A model generated the notes under the pieces. The model did no database searches, was not told the origin of the DNA, and saw only the letters and a program-made list of their open reading frames with translations. From positions 461,227-525,226 of the forward strand of contig FJOG01000013.1 in assembly GCA_900073065.1 (NCBI GenBank): a stretch of 64,000 bases of DNA. Reading direction: 5' to 3'. Below are positions 34,148 through 46,306 of the stretch, in pieces; position 1 is the first letter of the stretch; each line of letters begins with the position of its first letter. This stretch comes from Phialocephala subalpina. Its lineage: Eukaryota > Ascomycota > Leotiomycetes > Helotiales > Mollisiaceae. The translations under genes and the position numbers were made by a program.

Positions 34148-36879
34148 ATGATATTGATGGAAGGATTGTTATTGGTACCGCCGGAGCGCGGAACCATAAT
34201 TGGGAGAGCACTGTGGAAGGTAATTCGACATGTTGTACTTACGCAGCATTCATCTGATAATTTATTCTTCAGCCTCGATATGTAGTGCTTGGTACGGGAT
34301 CGCCCAAACAACAGAACGACCAGCTACAAACAGACACCCTGGGGCGAGGCGCTGCGACGCGGAAAGGATTGAAATCAGCTTCTGCAAGACCGAGTCTGGT
34401 GGACGTCTCGCAGCCAGAATCGCAGGGGCGAAAGCTATACATCACAATCTACAAGGCGAAGGTGCATTCAAAATCTCCCAGCCTTGCATCAATGTCTAAC
34501 TTCTACAGGGCGATTGGGAGTTTTCGGCGCAACATCCAGTGTCCGCCTTCAAATCCTGCGAAATACGGACAATTCAACATCGAAAGCAGAGTCCCTCATT
34601 ACCGACTTTGATGCTCGAATTTAAGCCCGACTCGATTACGGAGAAGCAGCGAAAGCGAAGGTCGAGCAGAACAGGTGGACTCTCTTCATCGAAGGACCAA
34701 TATTCGAGCATCCTCCTCTTCCGAACTGTACCTGAAGAACAACACAATATATACGATTGGCAGATCAATTTGAAGCCATTGCTAACACCGGACGAGGTGG
34801 AGGACGGGCCTCTCAGCCCGATGAGCCCAGCATTCAACTTCTCCAACCCTTTCGCGAATCGAGATGTCAGGAGTCCTTCGAGTTCGCACAGACCCGAACT
34901 ACAACAGCGGATATCTCACCAGAGTACCTATCCTCATGCACCGCAACCTCGAGAAAGGCCGTCCGCCATGATTTCTCCGTCTCCTAGTCTGCGATCCAGA
35001 CGCTCTGACCTCTCTTCCCAAGCAAGCTCACAACCACCAATGGGCTTCACTGCATCACATCCGCAGAGCTATTCTACACTTCCTACTGATCTGCCATCGC
35101 CTGCCTCGACTTCTGGATATGGGGATCAATTCATTGAAGGGTGGACATCGGCACAAGGACGCTCCTCCGCACTGTCTTCGCATACGAGAGGGAGCAATAG
35201 CATTGCATCCGCAGTAGCACCTCCGTTGGTCGCCTCGACGCCTCCTGGGCCGCGCGAGACTATTCTGGACAGAGCCTTCCAAATGCGATGCATACCTGGT
35301 AGTGATCGAGTGCCCGAGAAGGACGAGGAGAAAATAAGCAGTATAGCCCGATTCGAAGCACTTATGCGCGAAGTCGACGAACGGAAGCAAGCGAAGGCAC
35401 TGGCTAGATCGCCTACAAAGGAGAAACTAGATTGGGGGCTAGAAGAAGAGTCCGAAGAATCCTCTGAAGGCGAGCCAGACGACGAAGATGAATTAGGCAT
35501 GTCAGACGAAGATATCTCCATCCCAACACCTGCACAACGAGCACTCGACTACATATCAGGCCGGAGAACCCCTTTGCCAGCAAATCGACCTCTCTCGCCC
35601 GCACCTCGAAGTCCACCTATCCCCTTCCTAAACTCACAAGCCATGTCCGCATTCCACGGCCACTCATCAGCCGGCGGTCTTCGACCACGAACAGGAACCA
35701 CCTCTTCCCGAAACGGCGAAAGTCGACCTAATTCCATCGCTCTCCCTTCCCGCTCCATATCCACAACCGCAGTCCCGACCCTACAAGACTCCACTCTCAG
35801 CCCTACCACAAATCAGAACCTCAAAGCCAACACCACAGACCCGAAGGAGAAGCGAAGAAGCAGTACAAGCGTCAAGCGCCTCTCTTTTACCGAGTTCGCG
35901 AAACGTTTGTCCTCTACATCTAGCTTGCTGCTTGTACAAACTAATGCAAGTTCTAGCTCGGGACGTGATGGTAGTGGGAGGGTGAGCAGTGAGTTTGGAG
36001 CGGAGGAGGAGAGGAGCGGGATAGCGATGAGGGGTGGTGCGGGGACAGCGTCTGAGATGGCGTTGAGTAGTAGGGACAAACGGTGNNNNNNNNNNNNNNN
36101 NNNNNNNNNNNNNNNNNNNNNNNNNNNNNNNNNNNNNNNNNNNNNNNNNNNNNNNNNNNNNNNNNNNNNNNNNNNNNNNNNNNNNNNNNNNNNNNNNNNN
36201 NNNNNNNNNNNNNNNNNNNNNNNNNNNNNNNNNNNNNNNNNNNNNNNNNNNNNNNNNNNNNNNNNNNNNNNNNNNNNNNNNNNNNNNNNNNNNNNNNNNN
36301 NNNNNNNNNNNNNNNNNNNNNNNNNNNNNNNNNNNNNNNNNNNNNNNNNNNNNNNNNNNNNNNNNNNNNNNNNNNNNNNNNNNNNNNNNNNNNNNNNNNN
36401 NNNNNNNNNNNNNNNNNNNNNNNNNNNNNNNNNNNNNNNNNNNNNNNNNNNNNNNNNNNNNNNNNNNNNNNNNNNNNNNNNNNNNNNNNNNNNNNNNNNN
36501 NNNNNNNNNNNNNNNNNNNNNNNNNNNNNNNNNNNNNNNNNNNNNNNNNNNNNNNNNNNNNNNNNNNNNNNNNNNNNNNNNNNNNNNNNNNNNNNNNNNN
36601 NNNNNNNNNNNNNNNNNNNNNNNNNNNNNNNNNNNNNNNNNNNNNNNNNNNNNNNNNNNNNCGGGTGGAGGGGAAGTGTTGGCGTTTTTGGTGGGGAGGG
36701 AGGGTTCCTATGATCGACTTCAGGCCCGACTTTCTGCCCTGGATCTTCTTCACACCTTCGAGCGAATCGGCCTTGGGCCCAATATCCCAGGTCACGACCA
36801 ACATTGGAGATTTTCTGCGATCGACCAACAGTCACAGAACTGTTTGATTTCGACATTCAACCTTTACGATAAGAGATGA
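34148..36879 (+). CDS. PH-like domain protein, interrupted by assembly gap
   Basis: Exons 34148-34219, 34273-34461 and 34509 to the gap at 36086, then resuming after 36661 to a stop at 36877-36879. The N-terminus (MEGLLLVPPERG, ALWKPRYVVLG, KLYITIYKAK, ILLFRTVPEE, YDWQINLKPLL) reads like a split PH domain that would bind phosphoinositide or protein. A long Ser/Pro-rich disordered region follows, with a charged helix (IARFEALMREVDERKQAKA) and a conserved-looking IPTPAQRALDYISGRR motif. After the gap, the best coding frame (DRLQARLSALDLLHTFERIG, ISTFNLYDKR) differs from the frame entering it. The gap must therefore hide an intron or have an arbitrary length. The true start may lie in an upstream exon. 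Confidence 0.7.
36086..36661. other. Assembly gap, 576 N
   Basis: A run of undetermined bases inside the coding region of the PH-like gene. Flanking bases are purine-rich on the plus strand (GGTGGGGAGGGAGGG at its right side), which may explain the failure to close it. Confidence 0.99.
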
Positions 36880-39780
36880 GATGATACCACTACCTAGATG
36901 ATTGTAATGATGTCCCCTGCCAAGGCAGGTTGGCGTTTGTTTTTGGGGTATACGATGTGTTTGCATTGTGGGAGTAGGAGTTGGTATGCCTATCTTTGCC
37001 ATTCGAGCTTTCTTGTTGGATCCAACTTTGGACTTTTAGATTTCTGATTCTTGGTATATATTTATGATAACTAGTTCGGAGAATTAAGTTACTTTATTGG
37101 TAGGATATTGGAAGGGAAGGTAGAGATCTGTAGCATACTTTTGCCATTCTGCATCTACACCCAATTATACTACTATATGGGCTTTGAAATATGGGCTTTT
37201 GGACTGCGTAATCCCCGATATTCGTGATTGTTTTATTGCTTTCGCTTTCCAAATGTATTCAGGGGACTTGGTGCATTCATATCAAACCCCAGAGCTCGAG
37301 TTTCAACTCCTATTCACGACGTTTCTAGAAAGCTGACAGCGCGGAACAAGATGACGGCAACTCCACATATTGCAGAGGTTATGGGACGAAAAACAAGTAG
37401 GGAAACAAGAGACGACATGCTAGAGACATCGTCCGAGAGGGCAGTAGGTGACCAGGTACATCAAATCCCACGTTACTAGCCCTCGCAAGGTTTGTTTGGC
37501 CTGCTTTAGCTCACGAGAGTCGTCTTCGTATCGTACACAGTCGTACGTTACAAAGTCCTTTTATATCCATATAATGTTTTTCTTTGGTATAGCTTTCTGC
37601 GGTTGCCCATTCTGTATTCACTAGGGAGATATTTGGGATAAGGTTTGCTTCATGTTTGTATTCACGTCTTATAGCATAGTTAGGCAGGCACCTTCTCTGT
37701 TCCTTCCTTTCATGTATGGGTTCACTGATCTCTAAAGCAAACGTCTCTTAGCTTTCACTTTATAACACCTATCCTCTCACAGCCATGACTTGTGAACAGA
37801 AAGCGTTTCGTGGCAGCTTCATTGTCTCTGACCTGAGCTATAAATACGTACCTTTGACCACGAATCTCGACGACACGACTACTATTGCGTTCACGATCAG
37901 AGTCCCTATTGTGCGAAGAGGTCGGGTTGTGCGGCTCTAGGTATTGGGTGTCTTTGTTGCGATACTTTGTGTTGTTCTTTTCACTTTTAGTTTTTTGCTT
38001 TTGAGGCCTTTGAAAGGGACGGATATATTGTCTCGTCTCTTGATCAGTCAAGATTCTGGGAATGTTGACAATGGTTGGAAGATGACAGCTGAAATCCTTG
38101 GTATAGGACGAAAACGGAGAGAGGAGAATTGCATGAATATTCTTTTAACTACAAAGAGATTGAGTTAAAGAGTTTTCCCATTGGGCTTACTGCCGCTAGC
38201 TTTTCCCTAACTTTGCTGAGGCGGACTGTTGGATAACATCGGAAACTCTTCGAAAGGAATGAGCCTCGTCACAACGCGGGTTACCGTTGTGTTATAAGGT
38301 TTATTACATACAAATGAAGAGCAAATACGAGAAGACAATTTATTTTCTCGGTAAACTGACTCATCCAGCACCTTTATGCTTAGGGAGACGTTACTTCACT
38401 ACAATACACTCATTCACCACACCATCCATCATGACTCATCACCAAAAAGTCAACCCAGCATCAGGAGTATAAAAAGGTTCTCCCGAAGTTCACCCAGATG
38501 ACATGGAGTTGGAATATGAAGAAGATGAGGTGGTAGCAGCAGGAGGATGGGTGGAGGTTGGGTGTTATGTCTTATGTGTCCGGGAAGGAGTGGAGGCGCT
38601 TGAGAGGCTGGGTTAATTTGGCTCTGTAGGTGGGGGGTTGTTTGAGATAGAAAGGGGGGGCTGGTGGTGAATGGGAGTTGATAGTGAAAGGTGGGAATGG
38701 AAAGAGGGGATGGATGAACGGGAAGGGGTTGGGGAAGAGGTTGGGGTTGGTGCAATGTTGATTTTAGGACTTAGGGAGTTGAAGGTTGTGATTTGGAGAT
38801 GGAGATTTTTTATGGAACTGGGCCTGGTCCTCTTCTGCCTTGGTCTTCCCCATGTTGTTTGCTGGTGAAAATTGAGACAGAGGTCATGGTACGAAGTAAT
38901 GAAGGTAAGGTACTACCAGTGATATTTACGCTAGTTTTCCGGGCGAAGGAACAAGAGAGAAAGAGGGTGTTAAGATTCGAGTCCTGTGTGATTATAAAAG
39001 AAGTCAGCCTCTGCGAACTAGCTGTTCACGAGCACGAGGAACGCGAGGTTACTCTCCCACCTTCGAGAAAGCCTTGGGAAAGAGAAAGGCCATTGAGGAC
39101 GAAAGCAAGATTACACCGTTGAGAAGCGGTGTTGGCTTTGCTTCTAGGAGAGGGTGAAAGTGGCGCTGAGCAGTTTGTCACTCGAGGTTCGGGCAAGGAC
39201 GCAAGTTTATATGTTCTCGTCTGGACTATGGAGAAGTCGCAAGGACTGACAGCGAATGAGAAATATTGACAACAAGGATTCAGATGAAGGAGATGAGATC
39301 TGCACTTTTGACAAAAGCTGTCGGTCACCGAGGACACACGTGCGAGACTTGAAGCCCCTGAATGTCCCAAGTCCGGGCTGGATTTTCAGCTTTTCCAAAT
39401 CTATAATCTAATTTGATGTATTGAGTATGCTATAAGTTGTCGAACAAATGATGTTAAAAGTCTTCTCTTCCAGAATGAAAACGCCATGTTGAATCCCATC
39501 CAAGTCCATGAAACACCGTGTTGAAGCCCGCCAGAATGCCATCGCTTGAGTTGAGTTCATATCTCTTTCAAATCTTGAATTGAACGCCTTGTTGAATGAT
39601 GGCCTGTTGAATAGCGCCATATTAAATACCATCGTTGAATGCTTTGGACCCTACCTGCTATAATCGAACGCCTTGTTGAAGTGCAAATTGGATACGAGGA
39701 GAGGTTGACTCTGATCCTCTTAGAGAATACAAACAAATGAGAAAGACCGAAAAAAGTTTGAAAGGTGAAGAAGATGGTGA
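36880..39780. other. 2.9-kb gene-poor region between convergent genes
   Basis: No credible coding frame on either strand. The left part (36900-38300) is visibly A+T-rich. 38510-38870 is strongly purine-rich on the plus strand and includes closely spaced G-runs (38720-38746). The right end holds a degenerate short repeat array (39475-39680). Confidence 0.5.
39475..39680. repeat. Degenerate TTCAACA(A/T)GGCG repeat array
   Basis: On the minus strand, motifs of the type TTCAACAAGGCG, TTCAACATGGCG, TTCAACACGG, TTCAACAGGCC and TTCAACGATGG recur about six times with spacings of roughly 20-65 bases. The array begins 100 bases beyond the 3' end of the adenosine deaminase gene. No open frame runs through it. 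Confidence 0.6.
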
Positions 39781-41639
39781 TTAGATGGCGTTGCTGAATT
39801 CGGCCACGATCCATTCGCAGAACTTTTCGAACTCGTTGTTCCATTCTTGGATATGTTCCGCGCGGATGCTCGAGCCGGCCAGGGCAGTGGAGATATCTTG
39901 ATCCCATTGCTCTTGAGACTGGTCCTCGAATGCAGACCAACGAATGCTGTTTTGAGCAAGAGAGCCCTAGATATCGCAGTCAGAACTGAATGCTGGAAGA
40001 ATTTCTCTTCTGTCGAGTGACTTACCAGTCCCGCTAAGCCAAGATTCTCCCACCCCTGCAATGCCTGCCAAAAGTCATGGCTCATCCCCGAAGTCCCCTG
40101 GCCCATCAAAGCAGGGTCATCATTCGACAAAGCTGCCTTCACACCCCTCGCCAACAGCGCCGGCAACGGATGACTCAAAATACTCGCCGAGTATCTCAAC
40201 ACCTCATTCGATATCGGACAACTCTCAATCATGATCTGTTTCTCCTTCACCATATCAATAAGCAATGGATGTTTATACAACGAGAATCCATGACCGATTC
40301 TTCGAGTGCCGAAGAGAATGGCGTCGTAGAGATTTTGATCGGTGGAGTCACCGTGGCCGAGACATTCGCCGGCGTGGAAGAAGAAGGGGATGTTGACTCC
40401 TTCTTTCAAGCAAGTTTCTTGGAACCAGATCAGTTCGGGGGTCAGGTCGTGAAGGGGACGACCGAGGTCTTCGGGGCCGACGAGGTCGTAGCCTGAGATT
40501 AGAGTGGGGTAGAGTTTCTTGGCTTGGATCGCGATTTTCATGTCTGGCGGGGGTTGTTTAGCAGAGACTTGGATGTTCTTATTAGGGACTTACCTGTTAC
40601 GAGGTCTTCAGTGTTGAAACTGCGGAGACAGTCCCAGATCAATCTACATCCCCAGAATCCTTTTCCTTCAGGACTGGCTTTGAACTTCTCGATCTCCTCG
40701 TGCATGACTCCGGTAAGAGTAAGTCGGTTCTCAGTCAATTCATCCTGTCCTTCAAGTCTGAAGGTTCGAGTCATGCCCCTAAATTCCACCCACTTCACTC
40801 CATCTTCGTTGCAAGTTTTCCAGAATTGTCTCAGGAACTTTCTGGTAATAGGCTCGTAGAAAACTATTGGTGAGATGAGCACAAATGCCGCCTGTAACTT
40901 CTTCCAAATGTCATCTACTCCCAGATGATGCTGGACAGCTTCTGATTGAGTGATGGAGCATCGTTCCTTGATCCAATCCAGAAACGCTCTTCTGCTTCCT
41001 GGAAAAGCATCCACCGCTTCTTTGAGAGGAATTCTCGATTCAGGCTCGTAATCAAGTGACCAGATACTCTTTGCCCCCACGTTTGACTTCGAGGAGAACT
41101 CAATCTTCAAGGTCCCCTTCTCCCTCACCTGCTCACTATCCAAAGCAGCAGGAGCCCAGATGACCATCCCAGGCGTATTGATAGCTTCATTGAAAACCCA
41201 TTCCAGATCGACCATTGCTCCGAGATGGCAATGCAGCAATGCTCCCTTGGGCATACGTGACACAATCTTCCATAGCTTAGTTTTGTCCATGTGGTTCTTT
41301 GCGGAGTTGAAGATCATTCCTGGGTAGAGCTCTTCAGATTGGAGCGAAGGGTCATTGGATGAGGATGTTGAGGTTGATGAGGACCAGATTGTTTGGTGTT
41401 CGGTTAGCCGGATTTTGGCGACGATAGCGTCGGCTTGTTGGGCGATTGGGGAGAGAGATTGTCGGAATTCATGATCTGAGAAATATATCAGTCGATTGTC
41501 TGAGAGGGATTCGGGGACTGAAGTTACCGCTTCTTTGTTCATTTTCTTTTGAGATCAGGGCTGAGCGTTTTTTGAAGAAATTCTGAACCGAGGGGCTTTC
41601 TCGGTTTGGGCCATCTTGTTGTGCACTTAAATTGTCCAT
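39781..41639 (-). CDS. ADGF/CECR1-type adenosine deaminase
   Basis: Exons 41528-41639, 40594-41475, 40026-40543 and 39781-39966 give 1698 nt, 565 aa. It has the zinc and catalytic set of adenosine deaminases: HCH in LLHCHLGA (119-121), HAGE (388-391), GHGFSLYKHP with the catalytic His (about 416) and SNDDP (471-475). The overall layout (a long N-terminal extension before the barrel and NSIRWSAF near the end) is the ADGF/CECR1 subtype, which deaminates adenosine to inosine. Animal ADGFs are secreted, but this one starts MDNLSAQQDG without a signal peptide, so it is probably intracellular and serves purine salvage. All exon joins keep frame and motif order. Confidence 0.95.
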
Positions 41640-42794
41640 CGTGCTATAGATGTGAGGAGTGAAGGTCACGATTCGGGGAATCTTGAGAATATATGTGCCA
41701 CCAGTCTTTGTAAAGTTCATAGGCGGGACGTGTGAGCTTCAGAGTGAGTCAGGCCGGCCGAAAAGTGGGGCATGCCCTTGGCGCTTGGCTACTTCGGGGG
41801 GTCGAGGAATGTTTGCTTTCGTGGCTCGAAATCAACTGCAGCTTTTCTTTCAGAGTTGAATTCGTATCACTTACAGTGTACTCCCCAGATCATCTATCTA
41901 GCTTCCTAAATGTCCCAGGCTCTGAGAGCGAATAAGACTGGTTACAAAGTACGTATTGAAGCTCTGGCTGGATGCCACAAGAGTGGCAATCTAACATATG
42001 ATTAGAGTGGTACACTGTGTTCAATGGCATGGGCAGCGGTTATGGTGTAAGGGATGATGGATGATACGGGCTTGAGAATAGGGTCTCGGAATAGCTTCAT
42101 TTCACTCCCGAGCGTACCTCGCTTAGCACAAAAGAAGAGCTGGACCAGTCCTTCCCTCTTTGTAACAAATCTTTCTGCTTGAGAAAACAGGTGAAAAACA
42201 AACTAAGAGGCGATAATCTGGGTAGCAAAAAACAGCAAAAGTCGGAGTCTTCCGAAGAAGACTCTTATAAAACCTCAAGTATGTGTGTGATTTTTGAACG
42301 GGCAGATTGGAGCATTCGTATTTCAGGAGAACTCTAAGATGTAAGGGACACATTAAGTGTGTGCATTCTATAAGGTAATCCGGCTACTCATCTGTTGAAC
42401 GATTTGCTTATTTAAATCTATACGTATCGTAGTGGGGTGGGTATCAAATCGGGAGTGTAGTTTGTAACTTGGGCAAGTGAGGCCAAATTGGGGAATGGGA
42501 ATAGCTTCATTTCCCCTCCGGCCCGTAGCGTAACTCGTTTACAGCAGCACAAAAGGAGAGATTTCGTAGGAGGTTCTTCCCTCGTGGTAGAAAACTAATA
42601 TTCTTGAATGGAATAGTTCTCCTCGACAACCATCCATACTCAGCCATACAGTCACTCTGGTCTATCTGGTAGATTCCTTGACGCCCTTGTGCTCAAGAGA
42701 TCAACAACCCGAACTCCCGAAGAATTACGACAACCCCACATCCAAGAACGACACACGAAAACATCACGAATCGCCTGCCTCCCCGTCGACCACG
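41640..42794. other. Divergent intergenic region with a duplicated block
   Basis: No gene is supported. It contains two copies of a GGAATAGCTTCATTTC-led segment (separate repeat entry), both upstream of the next plus-strand gene. Confidence 0.45.
42088..42580. repeat. Two diverged copies of a GAATAGCTTCATTTC block
   Basis: Copy 1 is about 42088-42155 and copy 2 about 42498-42580. Shared in order: GGAATAGCTTCATTTC, a C-rich segment, GCGTAC/GCGTAAC, CTCG(C/T)TTA, GCACAAAAG and CTTCCCTC. The spacing is about 410 bases, direct orientation. Confidence 0.7.
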
Positions 42795-43406
42795 ATGGCA
42801 TCCAATACCAATGCGCAAGAGATTGGTGATGACCAAGCCAAGAAAGTTACATTCTCTGCCGAAGCCAAAGAGTTCATCCCAGGTCAGACCGCCGCCATCC
42901 ACGATGAAAAGTCCGGCTATCCGCCAAGCATGGCTGATTCAGCGTGGTGCCCTCGAACTCTTCGACGATCTACCAATTGAGGAGGTAGAGAAGCTCTTTC
43001 GACCAATGTTGGTACCTGGCAGACAAAACTGTGTCGCCAGCGACTACAACGCGCAAGGCTGCTACGCTCCTCCATACCCCGCGGAGGCGATCGGCTGGGT
43101 GACCATGATGAAAGACGCTGGTTATGAAATCACGCATAGAGGTCTTCGAAACTGTGCCGATTACGCTCGTGTCGTCTACCCCGAAGCACGGGCAAAGAGT
43201 TGAGCAACGAGCAGGTCGTGGGCATTCTATTCAAGATTGAGAGGGTCTGGGATACAATATTCTGGGTCACGGAGGGTGACGAAGAGATGGAGGAGAAGGT
43301 TTTCGGGAAATGGGAGTGTTGGCCAGAATTGAGGAAAGCTCTTGGTTTTGGTGAATGTGGCTGCGAGGTTTACGATGGAGACAGAGGAACGAATGGCGAT
43401 GCGTAG
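42795..43406 (+). CDS. Small unrecognised protein
   Basis: Proposed exons 42795-42882, 42929-43141 and 43198-43406 give 510 nt, 169 aa. The first intron (46 nt) joins KEFIP to AWLIQRGALELFDDLP in frame. The second (56 nt) restores the frame used by ELSNEQVVGILFKIERVWDTIFWV. However, the second intron contains coding-like sequence (NCADYARVVYPEA), so a frameshift near 43190 is an alternative. Visible features: a QNCVASDYNAQGCYAPPYP Cys pair in the middle and an acidic C-terminal helix ending GECGCEVYD. No known domain is recognised. Confidence 0.5.
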
Positions 43407-43504
43407 ACAACAGCTGGGGTTCTATGAGAGACCACATGCAGAGATATCAAAACAAATCAACCTCGATTCCGAAATTCATGAACTCGAAGCTGCCGAATAA
43501 TCGA

Positions 43505-45671
43505 TCAATCAAAATGTCCTTTCCCCGAACCTTCAACTCCGATATGCTCCGCAGATCTTCCGCTATCACTTCCCTCAACAACTAATTCTCCTGTAGCGAC
43601 ACCTTGTACGACCTGATCTGTCGTAAGACCAGACTCCTTCGCGACTCGGAGTAGTTTTCTTTCCTCAACATATTTCCTACAATTCTCTCTGCCTTTCTCG
43701 ACATCCACGAACCAGATCACGATGCTTGCGGCTGTACATAGCGCGAACAGGAATGGGAAGCCCATCCAGTTGTTATTCGTGTTATTGATAATTGCTTGGA
43801 CGACGTTTGGTCCGATGATGCTGGACTGAACGATGAATTAGTGGTGCTCATGGATGCGAGAGGGGCAACTCACAGCGCGATTTGTAATCCCGAAGAGGCC
43901 GAAGAACATGTTCTCGTAACCTCTTGGTGTGACTTCAGACATCATGGTCTGTGCATATGCGTAATATGGAGCTTGGAAAAGACCGAATAGGATGTTGTAG
44001 ATCCAGAAGTCGCGGACGTGATGGTATCCTACTCTCGTGGTCCACAATCCGAGCATTCCATAGAATGCAATGAACACACTGAAGAAATTTGTCACCATGA
44101 ACATGTGCTTTGTCTTGATGCCGAAGTATTTCTGAATGTACCACTAGAAGGGGAGTCAGCATTTGCCCTTTAAAGGATGTCTTAGGAGAATGTCTTGGGA
44201 GAAATATCATGAGACATTCCCAAATAGGAAAAAGGGTGTATCCCTTGTGTACTTACGAAACCAAAAGTTGATGTGATGGAGGTAGCGGCTTGAGCTAGTC
44301 CAAGGTATGTGATCTCGAGGAAGGAGAATGAGACGATGTTGTTTTGGATGATGCCGACGAGGGAGCCGGTTGTGTTTAGCCCGTCGGCGAGGAAGAAGAA
44401 GGCGACGAGGTAGATGAATGTTTGGGGAAGGTGTCGGATTTCTTTCAATGCTAGCCAGACTTGCTTCCATCCGATGGTGAGGTAGTTGCTGCCTTTTGGG
44501 ATCTTGGGGCCAGGGCGGGGTTGTTGGAAGATGAACCACCAGATACCGAGTACCACCCAATCTAACAGCATCAGCATGATGAGAGTAAAAGAAGGATTTA
44601 AACTTACATGAGTTGGTCAAGCATAACGCAAGATTGTTTCCAAACGGGTTGCCTTGAAGCGGAAGCAGCACCGACAGGTTGATGACGAGAGTGAGAAGGT
44701 ACCCGATGTTCGAATGAGCGGTAGAGATGCTGCTGACGTGATTTCGTTCCAAACTCTCTATCTTATCGTATTCTGCTTGAGAAATCTTCCCTTCTTTCAA
44801 ATCCTCATCTCTCGCTTTCCTGACGTGGGGCTGGTATCGAGCAAATCTGGGGAACACTGCAGCATAGAACACCAAAGTTGCACCCTGTATCCTATAAGCA
44901 TAGAGTCTGGGTTAAGAGTTTGGAAACTCACATATGCAATATATGCTATGATGTAGAACACCATAGCTGCGGGCCATTGGTCGGCTTTCCGAATTGACAT
45001 CATTGCATACTGAAACACCCAACAGATGACGGTAAGGACGAGGAGTAGCCAGCGACCAAAGGTGCCATAATCGGCCGCTGAGCCCAGGCCTACGAACATG
45101 ACTGTCATGACAGCGAAACAGATGCCGTTGGCAATAAGCACAACGCTTGCCACAGACTACAAGAAGTTAGTAAGTAGTTTCAAAAGATGCCGAGGAGCCG
45201 AGCTCCTCGGGAGCTCGACTCCTTACGAACTGGTAGAATCAGGGCGGGATTTATACATACTCGAGTCCCTGATCCCCATGGAATGACACACCCAGCATTT
45301 CCACAATTGCCTTTCTGTATCGACTCCACATCAGGATCCCATCCATCTTGGGTCAAAGCATATTGAAAAAGCGCTTGTGAGTAGGAGCCGGGCCCAACTC
45401 CATTGTCACCCTGTGATGTGTTAGACAGCTTCCCAAATTTCTGGCGGGCTTGCAAACTCACATTGTAATACAAGTAATATGACCACAACTCTTTCCTCGT
45501 TGTCGTTGGCTGATCAAAAGCATCCTCATCGGCTCCAAACAATTGCTCGTACTTGTGAAGATTCTCTCTTATCTCCTTCGCCTGAACCTCATCGTCTGCC
45601 TCCGTTGCTCTGATCGGAACCTGCTTTGAGGTGATATCGTTTGAGCTGCTGACTCCAATTGAATCGTCCAT
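43505..45671 (-). CDS. Atg22-family MFS transporter
   Basis: Exons 45462-45671, 45261-45410, 44932-45156, 44608-44884, 44257-44561, 43874-44143 and 43505-43825 give 1758 nt, 585 aa. The layout is that of fungal Atg22-like proteins: a cytosolic acidic N-terminus, TRKELWSYYLYYNG before TM1, a luminal loop with a GNCGNAGCVIPWG motif, about 12 TM helices, a central loop LKEGKISQAEYDKIE, and FFLADGLNTTGSLVG in the second half. Yeast Atg22 exports amino acids from the vacuole after autophagy; fungi carry several paralogues whose cargo is unknown. The gene is divergent from the NagZ-GNAT fusion across 635 bases, which suggests shared control and a possible amino-sugar or peptide cargo. Its second intron contains a strong hairpin. 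Confidence 0.9.
45190..45210. repeat. Perfect inverted repeat in an intron
   Basis: Arms CCGAGGAGC and GCTCCTCGG with a 3-base loop, inside the intron between 45157 and 45260 of the Atg22-like gene. The 9-bp GC-rich stem would fold stably in the transcript. Confidence 0.85.
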
Positions 45672-46306
45672 CTTAAATAGAAACAACTGAACTGCAGATG
45701 CCAAGAATTATCGAGCACTGCTCGGGTTGTCCCAGAGGAGAAATCCATCACGCTGGGACGCAGCGTTGGATATAAACCGCACTATCTCCTAACTTGCCAC
45801 TACTCCGATCTTATCAAGGTATCAAGTAGTTCGTAGGCACTTGCCTGTTTGAGGCCTGACAGTTCCCGACGGTTTGAGTCCGTTTGTGGTGGTTGTTGAG
45901 CTCTGCCAATCGTGCAAAAGCGAGGGAAGTGATCTTCACGTGAACCACGCGATCTGGCCCCTTTCCCGGTTTTTTCGGCCGACTTGGGGCAAGAATGGGG
46001 GTCTAATCGTTGACCACAACTGGTGGACGAGAGACGGCTTGGGTGCTACGTTGCATGATGTTGATGTCCGGCGGAAGCTTGAGCAAGAGGTGGAGCAACA
46101 CGTGACTGCACTACAAACCTTATTTTCACGATGTTTGAACGGCCCCTGGCTCTCAAGAATACAATGAACGATGTCACGTATGAGCAGAACGAAAGCTCAA
46201 AGCTTGGGTTGACTTGATGAGGCTCTTTATGTTCTCTCTGATACCTTGATGAGGTAGATAGTATCAAGGTTCGCCTACTCTTACTGCAACCAGATCGACA
46301 ATCACC
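45672..46306. promoter_or_regulatory. Bidirectional promoter, Atg22-like and NagZ-GNAT genes
   Basis: Only 635 bases separate the two divergent start codons. Inverted matches ATCAAGGTATC (near 45817) and GATACCTTGAT (near 46240) flank the interval symmetrically and could be binding sites for one factor; this is inferred from spacing only. Confidence 0.45.

Noticed and set aside
38450..38755. Proline-rich protein on the minus strand
   Set aside because: It is only the complement of a purine-rich low-complexity block, with no start context, splice partners or domain.
42795..43406. Gene with two compensating frameshifts
   Set aside because: Two short introns with acceptable splice sites explain both frame changes, although the second remains uncertain.
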